Assembly (NCBI GenBank): GCA_025765615.1
Contig: JAIVFJ010000286.1
Coordinates: forward strand, 1-64,000
Length of the DNA stretch: 64,000 bases
Reading direction: 5' to 3'
Origin: Zopfochytrium polystomum
Taxonomy: Eukaryota; Chytridiomycota; Chytridiomycetes; Chytridiales; Chytridiaceae
Numbering within the stretch: the stretch's first letter is position 1; every line of letters starts with the position of its first letter. The position numbers and the translations under genes are program-made. The notes under the pieces are model-generated. The model did no database searches. It was not told the DNA's origin and was given only the letters and a program-made list of their open reading frames with translations. Shown here in pieces: positions 62,963 to 64,000 of this stretch.

Positions 62963-64000
62963 ATGGAAGAGCCTGACGCCCTGAATGGTGGCTGTGCCAT
63001 CGCTTTCGGTCCACCTGCCGTCGCCGCCGTGCCGCCCGCCTCGTCGCTTTGGCTTCCCCACATCGTTGCGAGCACGATCTGCCACTACGCACCTTCCCTG
63101 AGTGATGTCTTCACAATCGCGACTCTCTTTCGGCTCCCACGGTTGCAGGCACAAGCGTTGCTCCAGTTGCACGACGGATCCCTCGACCGCGTTCGATCCC
63201 ACGACGCTCTCGACCTCCTCGCCAACCATCTGCCGCGAGTTCGCGTTGGGGAGCTGCACACCGAGCGTGCCATCGACTGCGCCGAGTCTGTGGAGCTCCT
63301 CGAGTGGTGGAAGAACTCTGGGCTGCAGCTGCGGTACTCGGAGCAGGCGATCGACGCGGCAAGCGAGAACGGACGGATCCCGTTGCTGCAGTGGTGGAAA
63401 GACAGTGGGCTTCCGCTCAAGTACACTAGGCGTGGAGTGGACGCAGCATCAAGAAACGGCAGGGCCGACATCCTGCAGTGGTGGAAGGACAGCGGGCTCG
63501 AGATGAAATACGACCAGACGGCGATGGATGAAGCAAGTGGAAACGGCCAAATCCTCGTGCTGCAGTGGTGGAAGGACAGCGGACTGCTTCTCAAGTATGA
63601 GAATGCGATAGAAAGGGCGTCAATTTTCGGACACACCAACGTTTTGCAATGGTGGATGGACAGCTGCCTGGACTTGAAGTATGATCAAAAAGCAATGGAC
63701 AACGCCAGTTGGTGCGGCCAAACAGCAGTGCTCCAGTGGTGGAAGGACAGCGGACTAAGGCTCCATTACACGAAACGGAGTCTCTTCGCCGCGGCATTCT
63801 TCTGTCAATTAAGAAGCCTGCAATGGTGGAGAGACAGCGGGCTCGACGTTGACTGGGACATTCCCCACTTTTTCGGCATGAATAATGTCGAATTCTTGGA
63901 CTGGTGGCTTGAGTCAGGTCTGCTTCGGGAGTGGGAAGAACAACAGCCGGACGCAAAGCAAGCCTTCATCAATCTTATGGACAAATACGGGGTTCTGCGT
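62963..64000 (+). CDS. WW-repeat ankyrin-like protein D, 5' part (346 codons to the window edge)
   Basis: Open from ATG 62963 to the window end. The leader LWLPHIVASTICHYAPSLSD, VFTIATLFRLPRLQAQALLQ matches the ATLLRLP-x-x-QALAL box of genes A-C. It then has at least eight very regular 29-residue units: LLEWWKNSGLQLRYSEQAID, LLQWWKDSGLPLKY, ILQWWKDSGLEMKYDQTAMD, VLQWWKDSGLLLKYENAIER, VLQWWMDSCLDLKY, VLQWWKDSGLRLHY, SLQWWRDSGLDVDW, FLDWWLESGLL. Each unit reads WWK(D/N)SGL-x-(L/M)(K/R)Y-x(4)-A(I/M/V)(D/E)-x-AS-x-x-G, shorter than a 33-residue ankyrin unit. It lies 51 kb from the A-C cluster in the same orientation. Confidence 0.85.
   Translation, partial: MEEPDALNGGCAIAFGPPAVAAVPPASSLWLPHIVASTICHYAPSLSDVFTIATLFRLPRLQAQALLQLHDGSLDRVRSHDALDLLANHLPRVRVGELHTERAIDCAESVELLEWWKNSGLQLRYSEQAIDAASENGRIPLLQWWKDSGLPLKYTRRGVDAASRNGRADILQWWKDSGLEMKYDQTAMDEASGNGQILVLQWWKDSGLLLKYENAIERASIFGHTNVLQWWMDSCLDLKYDQKAMDNASWCGQTAVLQWWKDSGLRLHYTKRSLFAAAFFCQLRSLQWWRDSGLDVDWDIPHFFGMNNVEFLDWWLESGLLREWEEQQPDAKQAFINLMDKYGVLR

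Overview
The window reads as nuclear DNA of an early-diverging fungus, most likely a chytrid (inference). The support is small spliceosomal introns with GT/AG borders, a Chs5-type chitin-synthase export protein, a secreted endopolygalacturonase, a NACHT-WD40 relic, and a family of ankyrin-like proteins built on a 'Leu-(Glu/Gln)-Trp-Trp-Lys-x-Ser-Gly' repeat that I associate with chytrid genomes. Several otherwise convincing genes carry single-base losses in or beside homopolymers (Chs5, DUF1996, RRM, 7TM receptor). They may be lightly corrected long-read sequence rather than true pseudogenes.

Layout. 0-0.7 kb: end of a Chs5 gene. 0.7-12.7 kb: a birth-and-death cluster of WW-repeat genes, with three intact copies (A, B, C) and at least five relics, mixed with a small secreted protein gene and decayed DUF1868-like and 2OG-Fe(II) oxygenase-like genes. 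12.7-21.4 kb: mobile DNA, with a non-LTR retrotransposon fragment that cuts a WW gene just after its start codon, a 709-bp solo LTR with a target duplication, and a complete 3.95-kb hAT element (16-bp inverted repeats, 8-bp duplication) whose transposase has three in-frame TGA codons. 22.5-26.2 kb: two multi-exon minus-strand genes; the first combines a homeodomain, an HMG-box-like region and a cysteine-rich zinc ribbon. 26.5-40.3 kb: repeat-rich DNA with three LTRs of one family carrying heat-shock-element arrays and a TATA box, a copia reverse-transcriptase fragment, a decayed monocarboxylate transporter, a truncated DUF1996 gene, a NACHT-WD40 relic, an intact ankyrin gene and a C2H2 zinc-finger ORF. 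40.6-47 kb: a DUF4246 protein, a GH28 polygalacturonase and a six-cysteine secreted peptide. 47.9-51.4 kb: an apparent F-box/WD40 gene split by a transposase-like insertion. 51.9-60.5 kb: a seven-transmembrane receptor, an initiator tRNA-Met, an RRM protein, a fatty-aldehyde-type ALDH with a GC-AG intron, and an MFS monocarboxylate-type transporter. 61.6-62.2 kb: five spaced copies of a 23-bp motif. 63-64 kb: the start of a fourth intact WW-repeat gene.

The genes do not form one pathway. What unites the window is the repeated duplication, decay and interruption of repeat-protein genes next to active-looking mobile elements. The strongest leads are the heat-shock-element LTR family, the homeodomain/HMG/zinc-ribbon gene, the WW-repeat cluster and the two small secreted cysteine-bearing proteins.
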